From: Mycoplasma sp. Bg2
GTDB lineage: Bacteria > Bacillota_I > Bacilli_A > Mycoplasmatales > Hepatoplasmataceae
Direction: 5' to 3'
Assembly: GCA_001641225.1 (NCBI GenBank)
Contig: LSMY01000002.1
Coordinates: 135,843-199,842 of the forward strand
DNA: 64,000 nt
Position numbers and translations under genes: made by a program. Shown here one piece after another: positions 29,954-38,993 of the stretch (position 1 is its first letter; each line of letters starts with the position of its first letter). Under the pieces are notes generated by a model. It made no database searches, was not told the origin of the DNA, and was given only the letters and a program-made list of their open reading frames with translations.

Positions 29954-30382
29954 TTATAAATAATATTGAATTATTTGAGGTGTTGCATTAGTAAACCCCT
30001 CTTGTAATTCAGGAATAAAAATAAGCAAACCAATAACAATTGCAATGATTGTAACAAATAAAGTAGCCATAGCAGCAACATCTTTAATTTTTTTAGCTTT
30101 AACATTATATTCAAAAGAAACAATATCTACTATATATTCAATTGCTGTATTTAAAATTTCAAAGCCAATTACAAGTCCAATTGCAAGAGTTATACAAGCT
30201 CATTGCCAAATTCAATCATTATCGCCTTCAACATGAGTATCAAATAATAATACTCCAAAAATAATTACAATTACAGTAACAAACAAATGTACTCAAAGTG
30301 ATTTTTCTTCACGAATAATCACTACAAGACCTCTCATTGCATTAGCAAATTTTCTGCTTATTCTTTTAAATCAATTAATCAT
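29954..30382 (-). CDS. dgkA: Diacylglycerol/undecaprenol kinase family membrane protein
   Basis: 142 residues, three membrane helices. The family signature FEILNTAIEYIVDIVSFEYN and the N-terminal FANAMRGLVVIIREEKS are present. Gram-positive members phosphorylate undecaprenol or diacylglycerol; in a wall-less cell a lipid-recycling role is more likely. It overlaps ybeY by 8 bases, a usual neighbour in the ybeY-dgkA-cdd-era-recO cluster. Several Trp codons are TGA. Confidence 0.93.
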
Positions 30383-30842
30383 TTCTAATTCCTAATTTCT
30401 TAAATATTTCTTGCTGTCTTTTAATCATTTTAACTTCATCAAGTTCTTCAAGATGATCATAACCTATAAGATGGAGCAACCCATGCATAAATAGGAAACA
30501 TAATTCTGTATTAACATCTGATTCTATTGACTTAGCTTGATCTTCTAGGATTTCTTTGTTTATAAAAATATCTCCTAAATCTAATACCCCTTGAAAAAAT
30601 TCGTTTTGGGGAAAAGAAAGCACATCAGTAGTCTTATCAACTTTTCTAAATTCTATGTTTAAATTCTGCATTTCATTTGAATTTAAAAGATTCAAGCTTA
30701 CTACATATTTACCTTTTTGTTCAAGTTCACTTGTTACCTCTTTTAAAATTTTTTTTAATTTTAAATAATTAGCTTTAATTAAAATTAAATCATTTTTATT
30801 TTCAATGTGGACTGTAATTTGATATTTATTAAAAAAATTCAT
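30375..30842 (-). CDS. ybeY: Endoribonuclease YbeY
   Basis: 155 residues. Zinc endoribonuclease for 16S rRNA 3'-end maturation and ribosome quality control. Zinc motif HGLLHLIGYDH near the C-terminus; TTDVLSFPQNE and LGDIFINKEI upstream. It is 14 bases after yebC and overlaps dgkA. Confidence 0.95.
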   Translation of the reverse strand: MNFFNKYQITVHIENKNDLILIKANYLKLKKILKEVTSELEQKGKYVVSLNLLNSNEMQNLNIEFRKVDKTTDVLSFPQNEFFQGVLDLGDIFINKEILEDQAKSIESDVNTELCFLFMHGLLHLIGYDHLEELDEVKMIKRQQEIFKKLGIRND

Positions 30843-30856
30843 AAATAAAAATTGGT

Positions 30857-31573
30857 TTAAACTGCATTTGTATAAACTGCTTGAACATCATCGTTGTCTT
30901 CAAGAGCATCAATAATTTTTTCTAATTTAGTAAAAGAAGATTCATCTAAATCAATTGTAGTAATTGGAATCATAGAAATTTCTGTAGAAATAAACTTAAC
31001 AATTCCTGCAGCTTCAAAAGCTTTTTTAGTTTCTAGTAATTTTATTGGTGCTGTTTCAATAATTAAAATACTTTCTTCTTCTTTAATGTCAAGTGCATCT
31101 GCTGTCAAAGCAAGTTCCATAACTTCTTCTAGATTAGAAATATTTTCTTTATCGATGGCAATTACTCCTTTTCTTTCAAATAAATAAGAAACTGAACCAC
31201 CGGTACCTAAGTTTCCTCCATTTTTATTGAAATTTGCTTGTATGGTAGCTGAAGTTCTATTTGTATTATCAGTAAGGCAAGAAACAAGGATTGCTGCTCC
31301 TTTAGGACCATAGCCCTCATAGGTTAACTCTTTTCAGTCTCCACCAGATTTTGATTTTTCTTTTAACAATTTTTCAATATTTGAATTAGGCATGTTTTGT
31401 GCTTTTGCTTTTTCAATTGCCAAACGAAGACGAGCATTTGTCTCGGGATCATTACCGTGTTCTTTAATTGCTACCATTATTTCTGTTGCTAGCTTTTGAA
31501 ATACCTTTGATCTTTTTGCATCTTGTGCACCTTTTCTATGCTTAATATTTGCTCATTTTGAATGTCCTGACAT
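30857..31573 (-). CDS. YebC/PmpR-family DNA-binding or translation protein
   Basis: 238 residues. N-terminus MSGHSKWANIKHRKGAQDAKR is diagnostic, followed by IMVAIKEHG, SNIEKLLKEK, YEGYGPKGAAILV and TDNTNRT. Historically called a transcriptional regulator; recent work links members to relief of ribosome stalling. It is divergent from the DUF192-like gene, with AT-rich promoters in the 46-base gap. Confidence 0.95.
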
Positions 31574-31619
31574 AATTTCTCCTCTTTTATAAATCTTATA
31601 TTAATTATATAATTTAATC

Positions 31620-32024
31620 ATGCAACTAAAAAAAATAATAGTTCCAAATATTCACAATGAATCTACAGCTTATGTGCTTGAACTTAACAAAAAACCATTA
31701 GACATCACTGTTTATCGGATTAAAACGATTAAAAAATATTGAAAAAGATTAATTAATCGAAAAATATTCCCTGCTAATGAAGGATTTTTTATTTATAAAC
31801 CAAATGGATTCATGAGTTATCTAATTACCGAACCAGTTGATCTTATTTTTGTAAATTGAGATGAAAGAATCTTTTCCATTCTTGCAAATTTTAAAACTAA
31901 TAAAATTACTAAACCAATTCCTGAAGCTAAATATGTTTATGTTCTTGCAGGAAATAATGCCAAAGAAAAAGACATCAAAGAAGGAGACACCCTTACTCAT
32001 TCCAGAAAAAAAATAAAAAAATAA
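31620..32024 (+). CDS. DUF192-like small protein
   Basis: 134 residues, ATG 31620. The C-terminal half (PVDLIFVNWDERIFSI, PIPEAKYVYVLAGNNAK, DIKEGDTLTH) resembles DUF192, where a similar pattern ends in a YVLE-type strand and a GD turn. The N-terminal extracellular signal typical of many DUF192 proteins is absent. Function unknown. The call is from pattern only. Confidence 0.6.
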
Positions 32025-32050
32025 ATAAAAACTAAATTTTATTTATTTTT
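32017..32050. terminator. AT-only hairpin between convergent genes
   Basis: A 14-bp A/T stem (32017-32030 with 32037-32050) around ACTAAA lies between the convergent DUF192-like and NadE-like genes. It would terminate in both directions, but the lack of G/C makes it weak. Confidence 0.45.
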
Positions 32051-32066
32051 AAATTTAATAATATCT

Positions 32067-32843
32067 TTAGTTAATTTTTTTAACCCCAATTAAGTTAAGT
32101 TCTGCTTCTTGGTGAAGTTTTTCAATTAAAGTTTTTTTATCAGAAGGAATTTCTTTTTGAGCCATAAAATTATCTACATCTAAATAATTAAGCACTTTGT
32201 GTCCTTCATCATATTCCTTGTTAGTTTCAATAACTAATTCTGGAAGTTCAAGTTCTTTTGCAAGTTCATAAACTTCTGATTTAGTAAGATGAGCAATTGG
32301 AGCTAAATCTCCAACACTATCACCTCATTTAGTAAATTCACCAACATATATTTCTGATGAACTCAATGTATTTAAAACAAGATAATTTTTTCTTTGTGCC
32401 CAGGCATATAGCGTTGCTGTTCTTAATCTTGATTTTATGTTTTCAATAATATCATCTAAATTTTCTAATTTTAAGTAAGACATGTCATGAGGCATTACTT
32501 CACCATTTACTTTTCTAGTAAAGGTTTCAACATCTCCTTTTGCTATCGGAAGTTCAAGTTCAAAAATATCTTTAATATATTGATCAAGAGTTGGTTTTAA
32601 ATCAACTTTTGTTTCTTTTAATTCAAGAGCAAGTAAAACTCTATTACAATTTCTTCTTGCATATTTTGTAGAATCAATTCCCATTCACACAACTTTAATA
32701 TTTTTAGGAAAAGCTTTTTGTGCTAGAGCAACCGTAACAGCAGAATTTATTCCTCCAGAAATTCTGACAACTACTCCATCAGCATGAGCTTTTTTCGTTT
32801 CTTCTTTTATTCAATTAACTATTTCTTTAATTTTTGTTTCCAT
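32067..32843 (-). CDS. NadE-like protein, probable degenerate paralogue
   Basis: 258 residues, homologous end to end with the NadE at 36451 (LKPTLDQYIKDIFELE, ARRNCNRVL, SRLRTATLYAWAQRKNYLVL, EIYVGEFTKWGDSVGDLAPI). NAD synthetase uses ATP and ammonia to amidate nicotinate adenine dinucleotide. Two catalytic features are changed. The ATP-pyrophosphatase loop SGGxDS reads SGGINS (Asn33 instead of Asp), and the later loop that holds an LW...TDE segment in the other copy is deleted (IETNKEYDEGHK here). It could be a non-catalytic partner, a regulator, or a decaying duplicate; the intact frame argues for some function. Confidence 0.85.
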
Positions 32844-32891
32844 AAATGAATTATATAAAAAGAACTAATTATTTGTTAAGTTTAATAAAAG

Positions 32892-32979
32892 AAAAAAGAA
32901 CCCTATACACCAGACTAGTAAAATAGGGCATTAAAAAAGGGCATACCAACGAGGTGTGTTTTCTTTTACAATTTATATA
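32892..32979 (+). repeat. Left terminal inverted repeat
   Basis: Begins AAAAAAGAACC and ends in TTTTACAATTTATAT. It contains CCAACGAGGTGTGTTTTC, shared exactly with the right end, and runs into the presumed promoter of the DHFR gene. Confidence 0.75.
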
Positions 32980-32992
32980 TAAAGGATACACA

Positions 32993-33517
32993 ATGAAAAA
33001 AATAATATTTTACATAGCACAATCGAAAGATGGGTTTATAGCAGATAAAAATGGATCTGTTGATTGAATACCTCATGGCTCTGCTGACCCAGCCAAGGTT
33101 CAAGAATCATTTAAAAGGATCAATGATGAAACAGATACAATAATATGAGGAAAAGTTGTCTATGAACAAGTTATGTCTTGAGGAATAGAGTGGCCATACG
33201 AACAAAAATCATATGTGTTCTCCGAAGAAGAAATTGATGAGTCGCAAGGAAAGAGGGTTTCCGGAGATGTTAATAAATTCTGAGACTCTATTAAGGAAAA
33301 ATCAGGAAAAGACGTTTGATTAATGGGAGGGGCTAATCTGGCAGAGCAATTTACAAAAGAGGCTTTAATTGATGAATACAGAATTACAACTTTCCGAGAT
33401 GTTGAGCTGAAAGAAGGAATAAAATTATTTCCTACAATCAATCCCATAAAGAATAAAGAAGCAGTGAAGTCATATGATCTTGGTGGAAATGTTTTTGAAG
33501 AAATTTATTTAAAATAA
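32993..33517 (+). CDS. Dihydrofolate-reductase-family protein (RibD C-terminal/YyaP-like)
   Basis: 174 residues from ATG 32993 behind AAAGGATACACA. MKKIIFYIAQSKDGFIADKN, SVDWIPH, TIIWGKVVYEQV, KDVWLMGGANLAEQF and LIDEYRITTF follow the RibD-C/DHFR-like NADPH-binding pattern of Bacillus YyaP/YwjB-type proteins. The substrate is unknown; they are not proven folate reductases. Its codons are richer in G and C than those of its neighbours, and it lies inside the inverted-repeat element, both suggesting transfer. TGA is still used for Trp, so the donor was probably another mollicute. Confidence 0.88.
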
Positions 33518-33546
33518 AAAAGAATCGCTTAAGTAAGTGATTCTTT
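33518..33546 (+). terminator. Terminator of the DHFR-family gene
   Basis: AAAGAATCGCTT pairs with AAGTGATTCTTT (one G-T pair) around a short loop and ends in T residues, directly after the stop codon. Confidence 0.8.
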
Positions 33547-33740
33547 TAATTCGGTGACGCACAAGTTGTCAGGCTTGTGGGATTATAATGTAGGTCTTTA
33601 TTATAAATGATTTTATTTATGTCTTCCTCTTCCTTATAAATGGACCAAAGAAGTCTTTCAGCCCCATAAACTCCCTTATGTTTCAAAAAATATTTTTCAA
33701 CATTATCTAATATTTCTATATAAATTGTAAAAGAAAACAC
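33546..33740 (-). CDS. Short ORF in the element, possible remnant
   Basis: 64 residues beginning within the right inverted repeat (MFSFTIYIEI) and continuing KHKGVYGAERLLWSIYKEEE. It is not recognised. It could be a small cargo protein or what is left of a transposase; no DDE motif is present. The start lies where the left repeat leads into the DHFR gene on the other side, so the repeats may provide expression signals for both. Confidence 0.35.
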   Translation of the reverse strand: MFSFTIYIEILDNVEKYFLKHKGVYGAERLLWSIYKEEEDINKIIYNKDLHYNPTSLTTCASPN

Positions 33741-33804
33741 ACCTCGTTGGTGTGTCCTTTTTTAATGTCCTATTTTACTAGTTTAGTATATAAGGTTCTT
33801 TTTT
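33717..33804 (-). repeat. Right terminal inverted repeat
   Basis: Inverted copy of 32892-32979. Its ACACACC and GGTGTGT halves form an internal hairpin around AACGA. The outer end meets the stop codon of the YfcC-type gene (33804-33806). Confidence 0.75.
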
Positions 33805-35864
33805 TAAACAACAACCAGCGATAATGAAATAACTGTCATCGCTATAATTCCAATTGATAAAGAAGCACTTGCTAAATATTTAAAGGCCTTTGGATAAGAA
33901 ACATGGGATGCTTCTGATTGAGCAAGGACAATTCCCACAGTAGGAGCACACATATTAATCATTCCTTCTGCAAGAGGGAAAACAAGCAGTACCACTAGGG
34001 CATATTCTGCAAAATTAATTGTTCCATTTGAATTAGTTGCTAATTGATCAAGGATTGGAGAAAGGACTGGTCCTGTTATTCCGGCAAGTCCTGAGGTAGA
34101 AGGAATAAAGAAAGCAAGTAAAAGGAAAAATGGGAATAATATTCAAGCTAGTCCAATTTGGCCCATAGAACCAATTGAGTCTGTTCCTCCAGAAAACATC
34201 ATTGAAATCATATCCATTGTTAACCCAGAATTAATTAAAACAATTGAAACTGCCCGAGAAATAATAATTATTAGAATTGGTTTAAACATTACTTTTGGTC
34301 CATTTGCCATTGCTTTTTGTGTTCTTGATGGTTTCATTCCTAAAATTAGTGAAATGAAAATTGCTTGGAAAAGGAAGAATATTGCAAGTTGTAAAGTTCC
34401 TCATTTACCAAAAGGAGCATTTGCAAAAAATATTCATGAGAGGATATATCAAGGACTACTTGGACTTGGATCTTGTAATCCTTCAAATCAAGTAGTTCAT
34501 GGCAGTAAAACAAAAACCATTCAAACAAATGTAAGTGCAAAGAATACTAGTCCAACAATTTGTCTTGTAGTCATTTTATCTTCTTTTTTACAATCAAATT
34601 CACCAATTCTATCTTCTGCTCATTTTTTGTTTTCTGCATATTGTTTTGGTTCTGCAACATAATCTATTCCTTTTCTAGATTTATTTGCATATCAACTACA
34701 ATAACTTGCTCCAAAAGTTGCAATAAAAGCAAATTCAACCATCCGGATAATCATTCCATCACTAATTGCCATTGTATTACCTTCACCATCTTCAAGCATT
34801 GAGGCCATAATTCCAACTGAAAAAGGATCAAGTACAGAAGCACAAATTCCAGAAGTTGTTCCAATAGAGATAATCAAGACTCCAGTCATAGTATCAAAAC
34901 CTGCTAAAACAAGAAAGGGAACAATAATTGGAATAAATCCTAAAGTTTCCCCTTGCATTCCAAAAGTAGTTCCACAAAAGGCAAAGAAGAGATAAAATAA
35001 CACAACAAGAATTATTACCCTTCCTTGCATTTTTTTAATAAGTGCAACTATTCCCACTTCAAGAGCTCCTGATTGGATTATTACTTGCATAAATGCAGCA
35101 ATACAAACCAAATAGAAAATAATTGTAATTGATTTAAAAAATCCAGCTATAAGTAAGAAAGGAATATTTAAAAGTCCATATCTTCCAAATTCATTTCCCA
35201 TATAATAATTAGTATTTCAAAAATTGTATCAGCTTTTTTCTGTATTTCCTGAAATAAATGTTGTTGATCATGCAACTTCTTTATCATTAACTCAAATTAA
35301 ATTATCAGGATTAACTAATGTTATTTTATAAATCAAAAATTCATTTTTAAGTACATCTTGGTGAACTTGATCTGCTGTTACATTAATTATTATAGAATCA
35401 CTTGTTTTATTAACATCACTACTATTTAATCCAGAAATAGTTAAGTCAAAAGTTAATCCTCCTCAATTAATTGTTGCATCTTCTCAACCATCTAAATAAT
35501 TTAGTGAACTAAATTCAAGGCAAAGGCCACTTGTATTACTTGGAGTAAGATTAGGATAAAATTTATGTAAAAGTTCATAACCAGGGCCGGTAAGAGTTAA
35601 TGTTCCACCTTTAGTAGCTAAGCCTTCAATTTTTATAAGTAAAGTTTTACCATCGGCAGAAAAAATACCTAGTCCTAATACATCATCTTTTTTAAGAACT
35701 AATAGTGGGTCATTTAAATTAACTCATTCTTTATGAGGAATCCAAGTAAGAACAACACAAAAAAGAAGGACAAAGAAAATAATATAAAGAGCAGGAGGGA
35801 ACTTAAAGGTTCTCTTAATTTTAGAAGTTTTTTTATCTTTTTCTAATTTACTAACTGAAGCCAT
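33804..35864 (-). CDS. YfcC/DcuC-type membrane transporter with large extracellular loop
   Basis: 686 residues, polytopic. An N-terminal lysine-rich segment and first helix (FPPALYIIFFVLLFCVVLTW) are followed by about 160 polar residues, then ~11 further helices. FGMQGETLGFIPIIVPFLVL and FIPSTSGLAGITGPVLSP are typical of the YfcC/C4-dicarboxylate-carrier-related IT superfamily, whose members move basic amino acids, peptides or acids. The long loop between helices 1 and 2 is longer than usual. No metabolic neighbour reveals the substrate. TAA 33804-33806 coincides with the edge of the inverted-repeat element. Confidence 0.85.
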
Positions 35865-35982
35865 ATTATCAATTAATCACATTATATATATTATTCAAAA
35901 ATTAAAAACTTTTTATGAAGACTTGTATAAGCATAACTAAGAATTAATTTTTTATTAAATCATTTCCTTAATAGTTATAATT

Positions 35983-36013
35983 AAAAAAGATTCCTTTGAT
36001 AAGAATCTTTTTT
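35983..36013 (-). terminator. Terminator of trxA
   Basis: AAAAAAGATTC and GAATCTTTTTT form an 11-bp stem around a 9-base loop. On the minus strand it ends in a T run after trxA. The rest of 35865-36044 shows only AT-rich, promoter-like sequence for the YfcC-type gene. Confidence 0.85.
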
Positions 36014-36044
36014 TCATTTTTAATAATTAAATCTTAGCAATAAA

Positions 36045-36368
36045 TTAGTCTTCTAATTTATCTAATAATCCTCTTAATTCTGGTTCAGAGATAAAATTTT
36101 CATGCATAAAAATTTGTTTTCCGTTTTTATAACCCAAAATTGTTGGAACATGATCAATTTGAAAATCTTTACCGTCTTCTACTCAAGCTTTTTGTTCATC
36201 AACATCTATGCTTCCAATTGCAACTTTATCTTCATATTCTGGAAATACTTTTTTACAAACAACTTTAGTCATAATGCAATCACCACATCATTTTGTTGAA
36301 AACATTAAAAGTACTTTTTCATTTTCTTTAATCATTTTTTTTGCTTCATCAATTGTAATTTGTTTCAT
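36045..36368 (-). CDS. trxA: Thioredoxin with WCGDC active site
   Basis: 107 residues, thioredoxin fold. LLMFSTKWCGDC holds the redox pair Cys28/Cys31; the usual motif is WCGPC, and Asp for Pro should alter redox potential. VAIGSIDVDEQ and the cis-Pro segment DHVPTILGYKNGK are normal. It is monocistronic with its own terminator. It keeps cytoplasmic thiols reduced, possibly with a reductase encoded elsewhere. Confidence 0.9.
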
Positions 36369-36450
36369 TATTACTCCTTTTTAATATTCATTCATATTAA
36401 ATACATTAATAATTTGATTAATTTAATATATCTTATAGTAATTATATAAT

Positions 36451-37248
36451 TTATTTAACTTTTTTAAGGCCAATTAACTTGTGCTTGTTTTTTTCATGAA
36501 GGTTTTCAATTAAAACTCTTTTTCCTTCATCAAGTTCTTTATCTGCTAGGTAATTTTCAATATTAGAATAGCTTATTCCCATTTCTTCTTCATCAGTTTT
36601 TTGGTCACTTCATAAATCAGCTATTGGGGTAGAAGAAATAACCATTTCTGGAATATTTAGTAAGTTTGCCATTTTATAAATTTGCGTTTTATTAAGATGA
36701 GCAATTGGTGCAAGGTCACCAACACCATCTCCTCATTTAGTGTAATATCCTACATAAATTTCAAGTAAATTAGAAGTATTTAAAACTAAATAATTATTTC
36801 TTTGTGCCCAAGCATACAAAACTGCAGTTCTTAGTCGTGCCTTAATATTTCCAATTATTTCATTGTAATTAGGTAATTCTAAATATGAAGTTTCTCTTGG
36901 AAGTTTTTCTCCATTTATTTTTTTTTCAAAAGCCACAATGTCACCATCTGCAATAATTTCTAAAGCAAATATATCCTTTACAAATTCATCAAGAGTTGGT
37001 TTTAAATTAAGACTTATTGCTTCTAATTCTAAATTTTGAAATACTCTCAAGGCATTCCTTCTTGCAGATCTTGAAGATTCAATTCCAATTCATAGACCCA
37101 AAGCATTTTGAGGAAAGGCTTTTTTTGCAAGAGCAGCCACAACTGCAGAATCAATTCCTCCAGAAATTCCAATAACAACTCCTTTAGCATTAGCTGCTTT
37201 TACTTCTTTTTCAATTCAAGTTACTATTTTATTAATTTCTTGTTCCAT
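36451..37248 (-). CDS. nadE: NAD+ synthetase (ammonia-dependent)
   Basis: 265 residues. Final step of NAD synthesis. The intact ATP loop ISGGIDSAVVAAL (SGGIDS at 29-34), then IGNIKARLRTAVLYAWAQRN, EIYVGYYTKWGDGVGDLAPI and the downstream ADLWSDQKTDEEEMG loop that binds substrate and ATP. No glutaminase domain, so it uses ammonia. It is the functional copy of the pair; the other, at 32067, lacks key residues. PnuC (52354) may supply the precursor. Confidence 0.93.
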
Positions 37249-37268
37249 GTTTTAATTATATAAAAAAA

Positions 37269-37288
37269 ATAAACTCATAAGAGTTTAT
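37269..37288 (-). terminator. Terminator of rplU-prp-rpmA
   Basis: ATAAACTC and GAGTTTAT pair around ATAA and are followed on the minus strand by a T-rich run, 9 bases after the rpmA stop. Confidence 0.8.
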
Positions 37289-37296
37289 TTTAGTAT

Positions 37297-37626
37297 TTAT
37301 TCAGCTGCAACTTGTGCTTTTGCAACTACTTTAGTATTAATAGAAGAATCTGCTGGAACAACATTTGCTCTAGTTTTTCCTCTATACTTATCATATTTAA
37401 CAATTCCATCTACTAAAGAAAAGAGTGTGTCATCGCCACCACGACCAACATTATAGCCGGGAATGATTTTTGTTCCTCTTTGTCTATAAATAATTGCTCC
37501 GCCTAGGCAGGTTTGACCATCAGATAATTTCTGACCTAATCTTCTTCCGGCTGAATCTCTTCCATTTTTAGAAGATCCAACCCCTTTTTTATGTGCAAAG
37601 AATTGTATGTTTAAAATGAATTCCAT
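37297..37626 (-). CDS. rpmA: Ribosomal protein L27 with cleavable leader
   Basis: 109 residues. 50S subunit protein near the peptidyl-transferase centre. The N-terminus MEFILNIQFFAHKKGVGSS has the Firmicute/mollicute leader in which Prp cuts after the FFA motif (after Ala11), exposing the AHKKG-like functional end. GRDSAGRRLGQKL, GGAIIYRQRGTKIIPGYNVG and GDDTLFSLVDG are standard. It is directly downstream of prp. Confidence 0.96.
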   Translation of the reverse strand: MEFILNIQFFAHKKGVGSSKNGRDSAGRRLGQKLSDGQTCLGGAIIYRQRGTKIIPGYNVGRGGDDTLFSLVDGIVKYDKYRGKTRANVVPADSSINTKVVAKAQVAAE

Positions 37627-37627
37627 C

Positions 37628-37933
37628 TTAAGACTCCTTTGTTACTTTTATATATTGATGATATTGATTTTCCACTGTTTTTAATGAAATAATCAGGGTT
37701 TTTAAAATTACTTGTGTTGCTTTATCATCTTGAAGCACTTTAATTGTAATAATATCCTTTTTAACAATAATTTTTACAAATTCTCCATCTAATGAATTTA
37801 AAATTCCAAAAACTATGGAACTTGCTCCAGCACAAACTAAATCATTTTCTCCAGGAGAAATTGATTCAGCGTGTCCTTTAATCATAAAGTCTACTATTTT
37901 ATTATTTTTTGTATTATATTTAACATCAATCAT
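37628..37933 (-). CDS. prp: Ribosomal-processing cysteine protease Prp
   Basis: 101 residues. Cleaves the L27 leader. Catalytic His21 in IKGHAESISPGENDLVC and Cys34 in DLVCAGAS match the known Prp dyad. Sandwiched between rplU and rpmA with 1-base gaps, as in Firmicutes. Its presence with the FFA leader on L27 shows the processing system is intact. Confidence 0.95.
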   Translation of the reverse strand: MIDVKYNTKNNKIVDFMIKGHAESISPGENDLVCAGASSIVFGILNSLDGEFVKIIVKKDIITIKVLQDDKATQVILKTLIISLKTVENQYHQYIKVTKES

Positions 37934-37934
37934 A

Positions 37935-38885
37935 TTATTTTTTATTTTTTTTATCTTCTGCTTCTTGTTCTTCTAAAAAGATATGTGCTTGTTCTAAAAA
38001 GTTAATAAATTTAACATTTTTAATTGAAATTGCTTCTGATTTTAATCCAGGAAGTCCAGCAATAAGTCCTTTGTTCATATTTTTACTTAAATTAACTAGA
38101 TCTCCAATTGTATGGATATTATTTTTATGCATGTATTCTAATGTTTTTACGCCAATTCCTTTAATATCAATCAATTTAAGATCATGTGCATTAAGAACAG
38201 CTGCTTTTTCTTTTAATGCTTGCATTTTTGCACTAATTTCTAAAAGTTCTTTTGTTGATTCTGCTTTTGTATCTTTTTTAGCTACTGGTTTTTTAACTTC
38301 AACAGGTTTTTTAACTTCAACTGGTTTTTTAGCTACTGGTTTTTTAGCAACAACTGGTTTTTTAACTTCAACTGGTTTTTTAGCTACTGGTTTTTTAACT
38401 TCAACTGGTTTTTTAACTTCAACTGGTTTTTTAGCTACTGGTTTTTTAGCTTCAACTGGTTTTTTAGCTACTGGTTTTTTAGCTTCAACTGGTTTTTTAA
38501 CTACCGGTTTTTTAACTTCAACATTTGATTTAACATTATCAATTTTAGAAATTACTTTACCATTTAAAATAATTTCTTCAACAAGTAATCTTGTATAAGG
38601 TTGTCTGTGACCTTGTTTTCTACTTCAATTAGATTTAGCTTTTGTTCTAAAGATAATTAGTTTTGGTCCTTTTCCATGTTTTTGTACAACTGCTTTTACT
38701 TCTACGTTTTCAAGTAAAGGAACTCCTAAAGAGATTTCCCCATCATTAGAAAGTGCAATTACTTCTTTGAAACTAACAATTTTGTCAACTTCAGTATCAA
38801 TTTTTTCAATTCAAATTGCTTGTCCGGCTTCAGCTTTAATTTGTTTTCCGCCAGATTTTATTATTGCATATGTATTATTAATCAT
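37935..38885 (-). CDS. rplU: Ribosomal protein L21 fused to KKPV repeats and HhH-like domain
   Basis: 316 residues, about three times normal L21. Residues 1-~110 are L21 (MINNTYAIIKSGGKQIKAEA, VPLLENVEVKAVV, FRTKAKSNWSRKQGHRQPYT). Residues ~121-205 are 14 KKPV units alternating with A, EA, EV or VA. Residues ~230-300 form a helix-hairpin-helix/DUF4332-like domain (LIDIKGIGVKTLEYMHKNNI, HTIGDLVNLSK) and end in a charged tail. The frame is continuous with no internal stop. It is first in the L21-Prp-L27 operon. The extra part could tether ribosomes or bind nucleic acid or membrane; a similar C-terminal domain occurs in the membrane protein at 41374. Confidence 0.93.
38281..38526 (-). repeat. 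Tandem KKPV-coding repeats inside rplU
   Basis: About 15- to 18-base units encode KKPV plus spacer residues, 14 copies. DNA units are highly alike (GTTAAAAAACCAGTTGAA, GCTAAAAAACCAGTA), so the number can change by slippage or recombination. This is protein-coding repetition, not CRISPR. Confidence 0.9.
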
Positions 38886-38993
38886 TTTGTCCTCCAAAGA
38901 CTCGCCTTATAAGGTAACTATAATTTATTAATAGTGTTTGTTAAACCTTTTCAGAGCGGTTGTTGTGAATTTTATCACTTTATAATTTTATCA
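38886..38993 (-). promoter_or_regulatory. rplU promoter and leader
   Basis: On the minus strand TTTAAC and TTATAG lie 16 bases apart and could be -35/-10 boxes. The following leader contains the palindrome ACCTTATAAGG and a strong TTTGGAGGAC ribosome site. Firmicutes have an L21 leader RNA here; a match could not be confirmed by eye. Confidence 0.4.

Larger units (their letters stand above)
32892..33804. mobile_element. DHFR-carrying element bounded by ~87-bp inverted repeats
   Basis: The ends 32892-32979 and 33717-33804 are inverted copies of each other: my hand alignment gives about 7 mismatches over 87 bases. Between them are a plus-strand DHFR-family gene, its terminator and a short reverse ORF. 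No intact transposase is present, so this looks like a non-autonomous or decayed transposable unit. It sits exactly between the NadE-like gene and the stop codon of the YfcC-type gene. No obvious target-site duplication is seen because the outer flanks are A/T-rich. Confidence 0.65.

Noticed and set aside
33546..33740. Transposase for the inverted-repeat element
   Set aside because: The 64-residue frame shows no DDE or serine/tyrosine recombinase motif, so it is listed only as an unknown short ORF.
38281..38526. Regular short DNA repeats that could suggest a CRISPR array
   Set aside because: The units are contiguous, in frame with L21, have no unique spacers and no cas genes nearby.
38071..38598. 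A 175-residue plus-strand open frame with FLTSTGFLATG repeats
   Set aside because: It is the antisense shadow of the KKPV repeats in rplU, with no ribosome site of its own.
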